Positions 6,234 to 14,074 of a DNA stretch of 64,000 bases are shown in pieces. A program made the position numbers and the translations under genes. The stretch is taken from contig CAKOVS010000001.1 in the NCBI GenBank assembly GCA_934122085.1, forward strand, positions 1-64,000, written 5' to 3'. The DNA is from an uncultured Clostridia bacterium. Lineage in GTDB: Bacteria > Bacillota > Clostridia > TANB77 > CAG-508. How positions within the stretch are numbered: the stretch's first letter is position 1; every line of letters begins with the position of its first letter. A model generated the notes under the pieces. That model was not told where the DNA came from. It worked only from the letters and a program-made list of their open reading frames with translations, and searched no databases.

Positions 6234-8903
6234 TCAACACTCTATAGTTATCTTGCTTCCCTCTGTCGACTTAGTAACAATAACCTTCTTATCAATTCTC
6301 TCTTTCAATTCTGTAACATGGCTAATTATTCCAATCAACTTATGATTATCTGTTAACTGATTTAATGTATTTATTGCCTGTTCTCTTGACTCTGTATCTA
6401 ATGATCCAAACCCCTCATCAATAAACATTGTATCAACAACAATTCCACCAGAATAACTTTGTATAACATCTGATAAACCAAGTGCAAGTGATAATGCTGC
6501 CTTAAATGCCTCTCCACCTGACAAAGATTTTACATCTCTTCTTTTTCCATTATAATTATCTATTACTTCAAGTTCAAGTCCTATTTTGTCAGATACTCTT
6601 TCAGAACTTTCTTTTCTTACTAATAAAAATCTATTATCTGTCATTTTTAATAATCTTTTATTTGCTTCAATAATTACCATATCAAAATATGATGCTTGTA
6701 CAAATTGCTCAAATTCAATTCTTCTTTTTCCATAAACTGTTCCATTTGCTATTTTAGATAAATCTTCTACCATTGTAAATTCTTTTATTTTTGAGTCTAA
6801 TTTTTTTGAATTTGTTTGTAAATCTACTAAAATCCTATTATTATTTTCAAATATTCTGTGATATTCCATTTGTTGTTTTCTCATGTCTTCAAGTTCTTGC
6901 TTTTTATTATTAAATTCTTGAATTTTTGATGTTAAATCTACTTTTTCAAATCCTTTAATTTCTTTTTGAATTTCTTCTAATTTTGTTGCATTTATAGTTA
7001 CATCTGTTTTATATTTTTCTATTTCTTTGCTAAATATTTCTATTTGTGAATTGTTTAATACTGATTTTTTATATTGTTCTTCATTTTCAAATCCAAGCTC
7101 TTTTAATGTATTTTGATAATCATTTTGAGCCTTTTCTTGTTTTTGTGATAATTCATCTATTTGTTTTTTATTTTCTTCTTGTTGTGTTTGGAGTTTTAAA
7201 AATTCTTCTCTTTCTTTTGAAATTTTATTTGTTATTTTTTCTTTAAATATATCATATTCAAAACTCTCTATTACAATATCTTTTAACATTATTTGCTTAT
7301 AATTATCATTTAATTGATTATATGCTTTCTCTAATTCTTCTGATATTTCTGCATATTTTTTATTATATAATTCTACATCTGGCTTTTCTCCAAATTCTTT
7401 TATTAATGTTTCTATTTTACTATTTATTTCAGTAACTTTATTTGTTGCATCTGTAAGAGTTTTTCGACTTTTTTCTTCTTTTTTCTTCAAATTATCTAAT
7501 TCTTCTTTTGTTAGTACACTTGTTGATTTTATAGCAAGATTTGGATGATGTAAACTTCCACATACAGGACATGGTTCATTTTCTTTAAGTTTTTCTGCTA
7601 ATATTCCTGCTTGTTCTCTGAAAAATTCTTTTTCTTTTTCAAGCACTTCTGTACTCAATTTTTCCCATTCTACTTCAAATTTTTGTGCATTTTCACTTGC
7701 TACTCTTTTATTTTCTTGTTCTTTTATTATTACTTGTAATTTTTTTATTTTATCTTCTAATTCTGCTTTTCCATCTTTTAATTCACCATATTTTTGAAAT
7801 TGAACTTTTATAATTTCTATTAATTCTAAAATTTGCTTAAATTTTTCTTCTTTTTTATTTCCAAGTTCAATCTTTTCATAAATATCTTGTAAAACTTTTT
7901 GCTTTTGCAAAATTTCTTTTTCTAACTCTTTTTTCTTATCTTCTTTAGGCAAAATTTTATTTATTATTTCTTGGCTTTTTTGAATTAATGCTTCTTTTTG
8001 TTTTATATCTTCTTGCTTTTCTTGTAATACTTTTTGTTCATCTTGTAATTTTTGACATTTATCTATTTTATCATTTTTATCTTTTTGAGCTATTATTTCT
8101 TTTTCCATCTTTGAGTTTTCATCACTTTGTTTTCTTATTTGTTCTTGGCACTTTTCAAATTGTTCTGAATTTACTTTTATTTCTTGTTGCAATTTTTCTA
8201 AAATCTCTTGAATAAATAACTCATTTACATCTTTTGGCTGTACTGATTGTATTCCATCTTTCCAAACAATATTTGAACTATTAATTGCAAAATAATCTTT
8301 TAATTGCTCCAGTTCTGCTTTTGCAATTCTTGTTTTATCTGCTAATCTTCTGGCAATTTGATTATATATATCTGTATCAAATATTCTTCTAAAAATTTCT
8401 GTTCTATCTTTACTTTCTGCAAAAAGTATTTTTAAAAATTCACCTTGTGCAAGCATTGATATTTGTTTAAATTGTTTTGAATTTATTCCTAATATTTCTT
8501 CTATTTTTATATCTACATTTTTTGTGCCTGATATAACTTTATCATCATATTCTAATGATGCATCTGCACTTGTTTTTGTTGTTCCTTCTCCTCTTTTCTT
8601 AGTCCTTTCATAAGCTGGATTTCTTCTTATTTTATATTTTTTGTTTTTATGTGTAAATTCCAATTCTACAAATGTTTCTGTATCATTATCTGCAAAATCA
8701 CTTCTAACAGATGGTACTGGTCTATTTGAACCACTTACTTCTCCAAATAATGCAAAAGATATTGAATCAAATATTGTTGTTTTTCCTGCCCCTGTATCAC
8801 CTGTAATTAAAAATATTCCACTTTCCCCAAGCTTTTCAAAATCTATATCTATACAATTTTTATATGGACCAAATGCACTTATTTTTATCTTTAATGGTTT
8901 CAT
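6234..8903 (-). CDS. sbcC: Exonuclease SbcCD, subunit SbcC (Rad50-like ATPase)
   Basis: SbcC is the SMC-like ATPase of the SbcCD nuclease, which opens hairpins and trims blocked DNA ends. Within 889 residues the order is: Walker A at 35-43 (GDTGAGKTT), a long coiled coil rich in K, E and Q, a zinc hook near 445 (CPVCGSLHHP), the returning coiled coil, the ABC signature near 790 (LSGGEAFKAALSLALG) and Walker B near 827 (DTMFIDEGFGSLD). Its ATG overlaps the sbcD stop (TAATG) and AAAGGAG precedes it, so the two are coupled. Downstream lies a palindromic element and then addA, grouping end-processing functions. Confidence 0.96.
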   Translation of the reverse strand: MKPLKIKISAFGPYKNCIDIDFEKLGESGIFLITGDTGAGKTTIFDSISFALFGEVSGSNRPVPSVRSDFADNDTETFVELEFTHKNKKYKIRRNPAYERTKKRGEGTTKTSADASLEYDDKVISGTKNVDIKIEEILGINSKQFKQISMLAQGEFLKILFAESKDRTEIFRRIFDTDIYNQIARRLADKTRIAKAELEQLKDYFAINSSNIVWKDGIQSVQPKDVNELFIQEILEKLQQEIKVNSEQFEKCQEQIRKQSDENSKMEKEIIAQKDKNDKIDKCQKLQDEQKVLQEKQEDIKQKEALIQKSQEIINKILPKEDKKKELEKEILQKQKVLQDIYEKIELGNKKEEKFKQILELIEIIKVQFQKYGELKDGKAELEDKIKKLQVIIKEQENKRVASENAQKFEVEWEKLSTEVLEKEKEFFREQAGILAEKLKENEPCPVCGSLHHPNLAIKSTSVLTKEELDNLKKKEEKSRKTLTDATNKVTEINSKIETLIKEFGEKPDVELYNKKYAEISEELEKAYNQLNDNYKQIMLKDIVIESFEYDIFKEKITNKISKEREEFLKLQTQQEENKKQIDELSQKQEKAQNDYQNTLKELGFENEEQYKKSVLNNSQIEIFSKEIEKYKTDVTINATKLEEIQKEIKGFEKVDLTSKIQEFNNKKQELEDMRKQQMEYHRIFENNNRILVDLQTNSKKLDSKIKEFTMVEDLSKIANGTVYGKRRIEFEQFVQASYFDMVIIEANKRLLKMTDNRFLLVRKESSERVSDKIGLELEVIDNYNGKRRDVKSLSGGEAFKAALSLALGLSDVIQSYSGGIVVDTMFIDEGFGSLDTESREQAINTLNQLTDNHKLIGIISHVTELKERIDKKVIVTKSTEGSKITIEC

Positions 8904-10045
8904 TAATTCTCCTTTACTTCTTTTATGATTTTTTCAATATACTCTTTTTGCTCATCATTTAATTCTACATTATTTTGAAATTTATAAAATTCATTAAATA
9001 ATTCTATTTCACTTTTATTTTTTACTTCTTTTAAGTTTTCTTGTTGAATTTCTAATGTTGTTCTTGAATTTTGAATCTCTAATTTTAACACATTTGGATA
9101 TATGCTTCTTATTTGCCCAATTGCATCATATAAAGGTTCTTCATTTGTTATAATTGCTCTAATATAATCATCTGTATTTGTTCCCTCATAATTTTCTTTT
9201 TTTAGCAATTCTTCAATTGGACCTTTAATCTCCCTCATATCTCTTAATGGCACTAATTCTTCAAGTTTTATATCAATATTTCCTTTTTCTTTAAATTCTA
9301 ATATTGGCATTGTTTTTTTATGTTTTACTTCTGAAAAAGAATATTTTAACATTGTTCCAGCATATCTTGCAGTATCTCTTCCAATTCTTTGTGGTCTATG
9401 TACATGACCTATTGCAACATAATCAAATTTATCATAATTTGATACATCAACATTGTCTGTTCCACCAAGTGATAATACTTCTGAATCTGTTCTCTCAACC
9501 TCTTCGCCTCTTGCTGTTACAAATTGGTGTGTTAATATAATGTTTCTTTCATTTGTATCAATCTCTTCTTTTTCAATTATCTTATGTATCATCTCATCAT
9601 ATCCAAATTGTTCATCATCTAAATATTGCTTTACTTCAACAGGTTTTACAAATGGTAACATATAAATATTTAATTTACCATATTCATCTTCTAATTCTAC
9701 TTTTTTTAGTTTTCCGTCATATTTACTTGAAATATATAAACCTTCTTCTTCAAATATTTTATTTCCAAAACCTAATCTTTCTTTTGAATCATGATTTCCT
9801 GCAATTATAAATACTTTTCTTTTTAATTCTCTTATTAAAACATTTAAAAATTCATCTAATAAATCAACAGCTTCTGTTGGTGGAATACTTCTATCATAGA
9901 TATCTCCTGATATTAAGATTGTTTCTATATTTTCTTCTTTTATTTTTTCTATAATTTTATTTAACATATATTTTTGATCTTCTAAAAATGATTGTTCTTG
10001 TAATATTTTTCCTAAATGTAAATCTGCTAAATGTAAAATTCTCAT
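8903..10045 (-). CDS. sbcD: Exonuclease SbcCD, subunit SbcD (Mre11-like nuclease)
   Basis: SbcD is the metallophosphoesterase nuclease partner of SbcC. The phosphodiesterase motifs occur in order: LHLADLHLGK (residues 4-13), SGDIYDR, IAGNHDSKERLGF, ILTHQFV and AIGHVHRPQ, supplying the metal ligands. I place the start at ATG 10045, because AAAAGGAGA lies just upstream and the protein then begins MRILHLADLHLG as usual for the family; the frame stays open 19 codons further upstream without a ribosome binding site. This gives 380 residues. It is the first gene of the sbcD-sbcC unit. Confidence 0.95.
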   Translation of the reverse strand: MRILHLADLHLGKILQEQSFLEDQKYMLNKIIEKIKEENIETILISGDIYDRSIPPTEAVDLLDEFLNVLIRELKRKVFIIAGNHDSKERLGFGNKIFEEEGLYISSKYDGKLKKVELEDEYGKLNIYMLPFVKPVEVKQYLDDEQFGYDEMIHKIIEKEEIDTNERNIILTHQFVTARGEEVERTDSEVLSLGGTDNVDVSNYDKFDYVAIGHVHRPQRIGRDTARYAGTMLKYSFSEVKHKKTMPILEFKEKGNIDIKLEELVPLRDMREIKGPIEELLKKENYEGTNTDDYIRAIITNEEPLYDAIGQIRSIYPNVLKLEIQNSRTTLEIQQENLKEVKNKSEIELFNEFYKFQNNVELNDEQKEYIEKIIKEVKEN

Positions 10046-10070
10046 AATTAATCTCCTTTTTTCAATTTGA

Positions 10071-10098
10071 ATTATATCATAATTAGATTTGTTTTCAA
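10071..10098 (-). promoter_or_regulatory. Sigma-A promoter for sbcDC
   Basis: The minus strand carries TTGAAA (complement of 10093-10098), a 16-base spacer and a perfect TATAAT (complement of 10071-10076), about 25 bases before the sbcD start. It lies back to back with the plus-strand promoter at 10115-10143. Confidence 0.6.
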
Positions 10099-10114
10099 AC
10101 ATTTTTATTAATTA

Positions 10115-10143
10115 TTGACTAAATATATTCTAGATGCTATAAT
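10115..10143 (+). promoter_or_regulatory. Sigma-A promoter for the orphan gene at 10192
   Basis: TTGACT, a 17-base spacer and a perfect TATAAT lie about 45 bases upstream of the ATG. It diverges from the sbcDC promoter in the same short gap. Confidence 0.7.
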
Positions 10144-10191
10144 CGAGCTATCAAGTCAATTAGCTTAATACTTTTGAAAGGGGATTCAATT

Positions 10192-10671
10192 ATGACTGGT
10201 TTTGAATTTTTGAAGCAATATCGGGAATTATATGAAGAAGAAATTGGATTAGCTCAAATTAAACACAATGCCTTTGATGTATTTGATTCATGTGCAAAGG
10301 AGGATTTGGAAACAAGTTTAAAAATCAATTGGGGTCCTCTATATAATTGGGATAATTATTATCCTCATAGTCATGAGTTTTTTATTCAAGATTTTGATTA
10401 TGTAGAATCCTGTTTTAAAGCTGTTGTAAATGGTCATATGTCTCGGGAAGAACTTCAAACAGCACTATCTCCAAGTGTTCTGAGTATCGAAAGATATTAT
10501 TCTCAAGTTAAAGCTGATAAAGAGTATACTGAAAGTATTATTGAAGAAAAACTTCGTGCTTTTATTGAAGGGATTGATACAAATGCTATTATTCGTAATA
10601 TTTTGTATCTTTCTGTTCCTTATATAAAGGACTTTTTAATTGGATTCTTAACACTTGATAAAGATGCATAA
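10192..10671 (+). CDS. Unknown soluble protein, monocistronic
   Basis: I do not recognise this 159-residue protein. It is acidic, has no signal peptide or membrane segment, and looks mainly helical, with aromatic-rich patches (NWGPLYNWDNYYP near residue 48). The start at ATG 10192 is set by AAAGGGG seven or so bases upstream; an earlier in-frame ATG at 10174 overlaps that site. A good promoter precedes it and a bidirectional terminator follows, so it is a complete stand-alone plus-strand unit between two leftward operons. Codons such as CGG and GGG look somewhat less AT-biased than in neighbours, which could hint at acquisition. Function unknown. Confidence 0.75.
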   Translation: MTGFEFLKQYRELYEEEIGLAQIKHNAFDVFDSCAKEDLETSLKINWGPLYNWDNYYPHSHEFFIQDFDYVESCFKAVVNGHMSREELQTALSPSVLSIERYYSQVKADKEYTESIIEEKLRAFIEGIDTNAIIRNILYLSVPYIKDFLIGFLTLDKDA

Positions 10672-10674
10672 TCT

Positions 10675-10716
10675 AAAAAAACCCTAATGTAATAAATATT
10701 ACTTTAGGGTTTCTTT
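10675..10716. terminator. Bidirectional terminator between convergent genes
   Basis: AAACCCTAA plus GTAAT pair with ATTAC plus TTAGGGTTT around a four-base AAAT loop. Runs of A on the left and T on the right give a T-tract on both strands, serving the plus-strand gene ending at 10671 and the minus-strand pnp transcript ending at 10721. Confidence 0.85.
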
Positions 10717-10720
10717 TGTA

Positions 10721-11056
10721 TTAAAATATTTCTACATCTTCACTTGATGTTGTTTCATTATTATCTAAATCAATTACTTCATCTTCTACTTTTTCTGCAA
10801 CTACTTTTGTATTTCCAAAAGAAAATACTTTTTTCTCATTTCTTGCTTTTTCTTCGAATTTTTTATTAAATTCTGCTCTTACATCATCTAATGTTGATTG
10901 CATTGCTCCAAACATTTCTTCAACATCTTCTTTTGTAAAATCGTAACTGTTACTTCTTGCCATTGGCTCTAATATTTGCATATCATGTAATACATTGTTT
11001 ACTCTCTTTCCTGCGTATTCCATAAATTTGTTTCTTTTTTCTTCGTTTATTTCCAT
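10721..11056 (-). CDS. Unknown acidic protein downstream of pnp
   Basis: A 111-residue protein with no recognised family. The N-terminal 75 residues look helical (EINEEKRNKFMEYAGKRVNNVL), with a predicted second helix TLDDVRAEFNKKFEEKAR. The C-terminal third is strongly acidic and low in complexity (EDEVIDLDNNETTSSEDVEIF), so it is probably disordered. There is no signal or membrane segment. AAAGGG precedes the ATG. It lies 43 bases beyond pnp with no terminator between them and before the shared terminator, so it is probably the last gene of the rpsO-pnp transcript. A link to RNA metabolism is inferred from position only. Confidence 0.7.
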   Translation of the reverse strand: MEINEEKRNKFMEYAGKRVNNVLHDMQILEPMARSNSYDFTKEDVEEMFGAMQSTLDDVRAEFNKKFEEKARNEKKVFSFGNTKVVAEKVEDEVIDLDNNETTSSEDVEIF

Positions 11057-11099
11057 TTTTTATCTACCCTTTCAATTTTTGGTTATATTACTAATAATA

Positions 11100-13286
11100 T
11101 TATTCTTCTATTTTTTCTTCACTTGAAGATGTTTCTGTGTTTTCTTCTGAAGAATTTTCATTTTTAGTTTCCTCTTCGGAATTATTTTCAACTAAATCTT
11201 TCATTGTTAAATTAATTCTTCCTTGATCATCTATTTCAATAACTTTAACTGGAACTTTATCTCCAACATTTACATAATCTGCGACATTTTTAATATGTTC
11301 TTTAGCTATTTTAGATATATGAACTAATCCTTCTTTTCCTCCACCAATATCTACAAATGCTCCAAATGATGTTGTTCTTGTTACTGTTCCATAATATATT
11401 TGTCCAACTTCAACTACTCTTGCTATATTTTCTATTATATCTAATGCTTTTTCTCCCATTTCAGCATCTGTTGAATAAATAAATACTTGTCCATCTTCTT
11501 CAATATCTATTTTTACACCTGTTTCATCAATTATTTTATTAATTGTTTCTCCACCTTTTCCAATTACATCTTTAATTTTTTCAACTTTAATTTGTGTTGT
11601 AATTATATGTGGTGCATATTTTGATATTTCTTCTCTTGGTTCTGAAATAACTGGTTTCATTATATCATCTAATATATGTTGTCTTGCTTTTCTTGTTCTT
11701 GCAAATGCTTCTTCTATTATCTTATATGATAATCCATCTACTTTAATATCTACTTGTATTGCTGTAATACCTTTTTCTGTTCCACCAACTTTGAAGTCCA
11801 TATCTCCGAAAAAGTCTTCTAATCCTTGAATGTCTGTTAACATTACATAATCATCTGGATTTTCTGGATTTGTTACAAGTCCTGTTGAGATACCTGCAAC
11901 TGGTCTTTTAATTGGAACACCTGCATCCATTAATGCTAATGTACTTCCACATATACTTGCTTGTGATGTTGAACCATTTGAAGATAATACTTCTGATACA
12001 ACTCTTATAGCATAAGGGAATTCTTCTACTGGTGGTAATACTGGAACTAATGCTTTTTCTGCTAATGCACCATGTCCAATTTCTCTTCTTCCAGGTCCTC
12101 TTGATGTTTTTGCTTCACCAACACTATATCCAGGGAAGTTATATTGATGCATATATCTTTTTGCTGTTTCTGTATCTATTCCATCTAATTCTTGTTCTTC
12201 ACTCTTCATTCCAAGTGTTACTATTGACATTACTTGAGTTTGTCCTCTTGTAAATAATGCACTTCCATGTGTACGTGGTAATAATCCTACTTCACATGAT
12301 AATGGTCTTATTTCATCAATTGCTCTTCCATCAACTCTTTTATGTTCATAGAATATCATATCTCTTACACATTTTTTCTCTAATTTATAAACTGCTTCAC
12401 CAATTTCTTGCTTTCTTTTTTCGAATTCTTCTTCTCCTAATTTTTCAGCAAGAGCATTTTCAATTTCTTCTGTTAATACTGCAACATTATTGTCTCTTGT
12501 GTCTTTGTCTATCTCTTGTACAGCTGTTTTCATTTTTTCTGTATAATCTTTTTCTAATTCTTCATATAAATCATGATCTACTGCAAATGATTTGTACGCA
12601 AATTTTGGCTTTCCTATTTCGTCTTTCATTTTTTGAATAAATTGACATACTTTTTTAATTTCTTCATGTCCTTTTTTAATTGCTTCTAACATTACATCAT
12701 CAGGAACTTCATTTGCTCCTGCTTCAATCATTGCTACTTTTTCAGCTGTTCCTGCAACTGTTAAATTTAAATCACTTATTTTTCTTTGTTCTTCTGTTGG
12801 ATTTATTACTATTTCTCCATTTACTAATCCTACATTTACTGCTGCTGTTGGTCCTCCAAATGGTATATCAGATATTGATAATGCTGCAGATGCCCCAATC
12901 ATTGCTGCTACTTCTGGTGAATTATCTTGTTCAACACATAATACTGTTGCAACAACTACTACATCATTTCTGAAATCTTTTGGAAATAATGGTCTTAATG
13001 GTCTATCTATAGCTCTTGATACTAATATTGCTTTATCACTTGGTTTTCCTTCTCTTTTTGTATAAGATCCTGGTATTTTTCCAACTGAATACATTTTTTC
13101 TTCAAAATCTACTGATAATGGAAAAAAGTCTATTCCTTCTTTTGGTTCTTTTGATGCTGTAACATTTACCATTACAACTGTATCTCCATATTTTACTACA
13201 ACATTTCCATTTGCTAATCCTGCTAATTTTCCTGTTTCTATTACAAGTTTTCTACCTGCTAATTCTGTTTCATAACTTTTAAACAT
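11100..13286 (-). CDS. pnp: Polyribonucleotide nucleotidyltransferase (PNPase)
   Basis: PNPase degrades RNA 3' to 5' by phosphorolysis. The 728 residues contain two RNase PH-like halves separated by a helical domain, with the second catalytic half visible from HKRVDGRAIDEIRPLSCEVG and GRREIGHGALAEKALVPVLP. A KH domain (VIGKGGETINKIIDETG, about 565-600) and an S1 domain (GTVTRTTSFGAFVDIGGGKEG, about 630-695) follow. The C-terminal tail of about 30 residues is rich in E, N and S. The order rpsO then pnp is the classical one, but 363 bases packed with hairpins separate them. The Shine-Dalgarno (AGAGAAG) is weak, which would suit post-transcriptional control. Confidence 0.97.
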   Translation of the reverse strand: MFKSYETELAGRKLVIETGKLAGLANGNVVVKYGDTVVMVNVTASKEPKEGIDFFPLSVDFEEKMYSVGKIPGSYTKREGKPSDKAILVSRAIDRPLRPLFPKDFRNDVVVVATVLCVEQDNSPEVAAMIGASAALSISDIPFGGPTAAVNVGLVNGEIVINPTEEQRKISDLNLTVAGTAEKVAMIEAGANEVPDDVMLEAIKKGHEEIKKVCQFIQKMKDEIGKPKFAYKSFAVDHDLYEELEKDYTEKMKTAVQEIDKDTRDNNVAVLTEEIENALAEKLGEEEFEKRKQEIGEAVYKLEKKCVRDMIFYEHKRVDGRAIDEIRPLSCEVGLLPRTHGSALFTRGQTQVMSIVTLGMKSEEQELDGIDTETAKRYMHQYNFPGYSVGEAKTSRGPGRREIGHGALAEKALVPVLPPVEEFPYAIRVVSEVLSSNGSTSQASICGSTLALMDAGVPIKRPVAGISTGLVTNPENPDDYVMLTDIQGLEDFFGDMDFKVGGTEKGITAIQVDIKVDGLSYKIIEEAFARTRKARQHILDDIMKPVISEPREEISKYAPHIITTQIKVEKIKDVIGKGGETINKIIDETGVKIDIEEDGQVFIYSTDAEMGEKALDIIENIARVVEVGQIYYGTVTRTTSFGAFVDIGGGKEGLVHISKIAKEHIKNVADYVNVGDKVPVKVIEIDDQGRINLTMKDLVENNSEEETKNENSSEENTETSSSEEKIEE

Positions 13287-13460
13287 ATATTTCTTCTCTT
13301 TTATGGTTTATTTATATAATCCATAAACTCCTTTCTTTTATTCTTTACACCTATTTAAGTAGGTCAAACTTGTAATTAGATTGTAACCTCTATAATATGT
13401 TTTATTTGTTTAAAGCACATTATACAAGCTACTTTTCCAAATACATTTGACTTACTTTAA

Positions 13461-13602
13461 GAACAAATAAGAAAAATTTTCAATTTTTCTTTGATTTGTT
13501 CTCGCCCGATTTGAGTTTCTGAGCGAAGCGATGAAATCTCAAAGGGCTAGCGATTGTAGCATTTTATATAATAGGAAAGTATAACTTTCCTATTATATAA
13601 AA
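13461..13602. repeat. Run of three hairpins between rpsO and pnp
   Basis: Three inverted repeats follow one another in the 363-base rpsO-pnp gap. The first pairs 13461-13478 with 13482-13501 (GAACAAAT-AGAAAAATT and complement). The second pairs 13504-13519 with 13533-13547 (GCCC-TTTGAG-TTTC and complement) around a loop holding GAGCGAAGCGAT. The third has perfect 18-base arms, 13562-13579 and 13585-13602. The second is clearly less AT-rich than its surroundings. They may be extragenic repeats or RNase-processing structures in the pnp leader. From here to 13287 I see only a weak TATAAT at about 13420 on the minus strand. Confidence 0.7.
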
Positions 13603-13603
13603 C

Positions 13604-13637
13604 AAAAGGACGTAGGCTTTTTAGCACACGTCCTTTT
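13604..13637 (-). terminator. Terminator or attenuator after rpsO
   Basis: On the minus strand AAAAGGACGT pairs with ACGTCCTTTT, closing 13 bases after the rpsO stop. The T-tract is short (the TTTT of the arm, then GTTTT), so partial read-through into pnp is plausible. Confidence 0.65.
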
Positions 13638-13649
13638 ACAAATCTTAAA

Positions 13650-13913
13650 CTATTTTCTTAGTCCTAATTTTTCAACTAGTGCTTTATATGATTCTTCATC
13701 TTTCTTTGCTAAGTAGTTTAATAAATTTCTTCTTTTACCAACCATTTTAAGCATTCCTCTTCTTGAATGATTGTCTTTTTTATGAACTTTTAAATGCTCT
13801 GTTAATTCATTAATTCTTTCTGTTAAAAGAGCTATTTGAACTTCAGATGATCCTGTATCTTTTTCATCTCTTCTATATTGATTAATGATTTCTTGTTTTC
13901 TTTCTACTGTCAT
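13650..13913 (-). CDS. rpsO: 30S ribosomal protein S15
   Basis: S15 is a primary 16S rRNA-binding protein of the small-subunit platform. The 87 residues match the family across their length, including RRDEKDTGSSEVQIALLTER, the HLKVHKKDNHSRRGMLKMVG core and the C-terminal RRNLLNYLAKKD. A strong AGGAGG lies seven bases before the ATG at 13913. The leader contains a segment complementary to that site, which suggests autoregulation by S15. It is the first gene of the rpsO-pnp region. Confidence 0.97.
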   Translation of the reverse strand: MTVERKQEIINQYRRDEKDTGSSEVQIALLTERINELTEHLKVHKKDNHSRRGMLKMVGKRRNLLNYLAKKDEESYKALVEKLGLRK

Positions 13914-13919
13914 ATTATT

Positions 13920-13971
13920 AACACCTCCTATTTCTTTTTTCTCCTTATACCGAGCTCTAATAATAGGTGTC
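13920..13971 (-). promoter_or_regulatory. rpsO leader hairpin sequestering the Shine-Dalgarno
   Basis: In the rpsO leader GACACCTATT (complement of 13962-13971) can pair with AATAGGAGGTGTT (complement of 13920-13932), leaving a small bulge. The latter contains the AGGAGG ribosome binding site. S15 is known to repress its own translation through leader structures that differ between phyla. That this hairpin is such a site is inference. Confidence 0.5.
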
Positions 13972-14013
13972 TTTTACTAGGCTAAGTTAAAGGAATATTT
14001 TTTTAACATAGTT

Positions 14014-14042
14014 ATTGTACTATATTTTACCAAAAAAATCAA
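14014..14042 (-). promoter_or_regulatory. Sigma-A promoter for rpsO
   Basis: The minus strand carries TTGATT (complement of 14037-14042), a 17-base spacer and TACAAT (complement of 14014-14019), about 100 bases before the rpsO start. Confidence 0.55.
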
Positions 14043-14074
14043 GCAATTTCACTAATTTAGGTTAAATATATTTT

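Noticed and set aside
13400..13450. A pnp promoter around TATAAT on the minus strand
   Set aside because: No -35 box at proper spacing could be found, so I left it unlisted; read-through from rpsO remains the simpler view.
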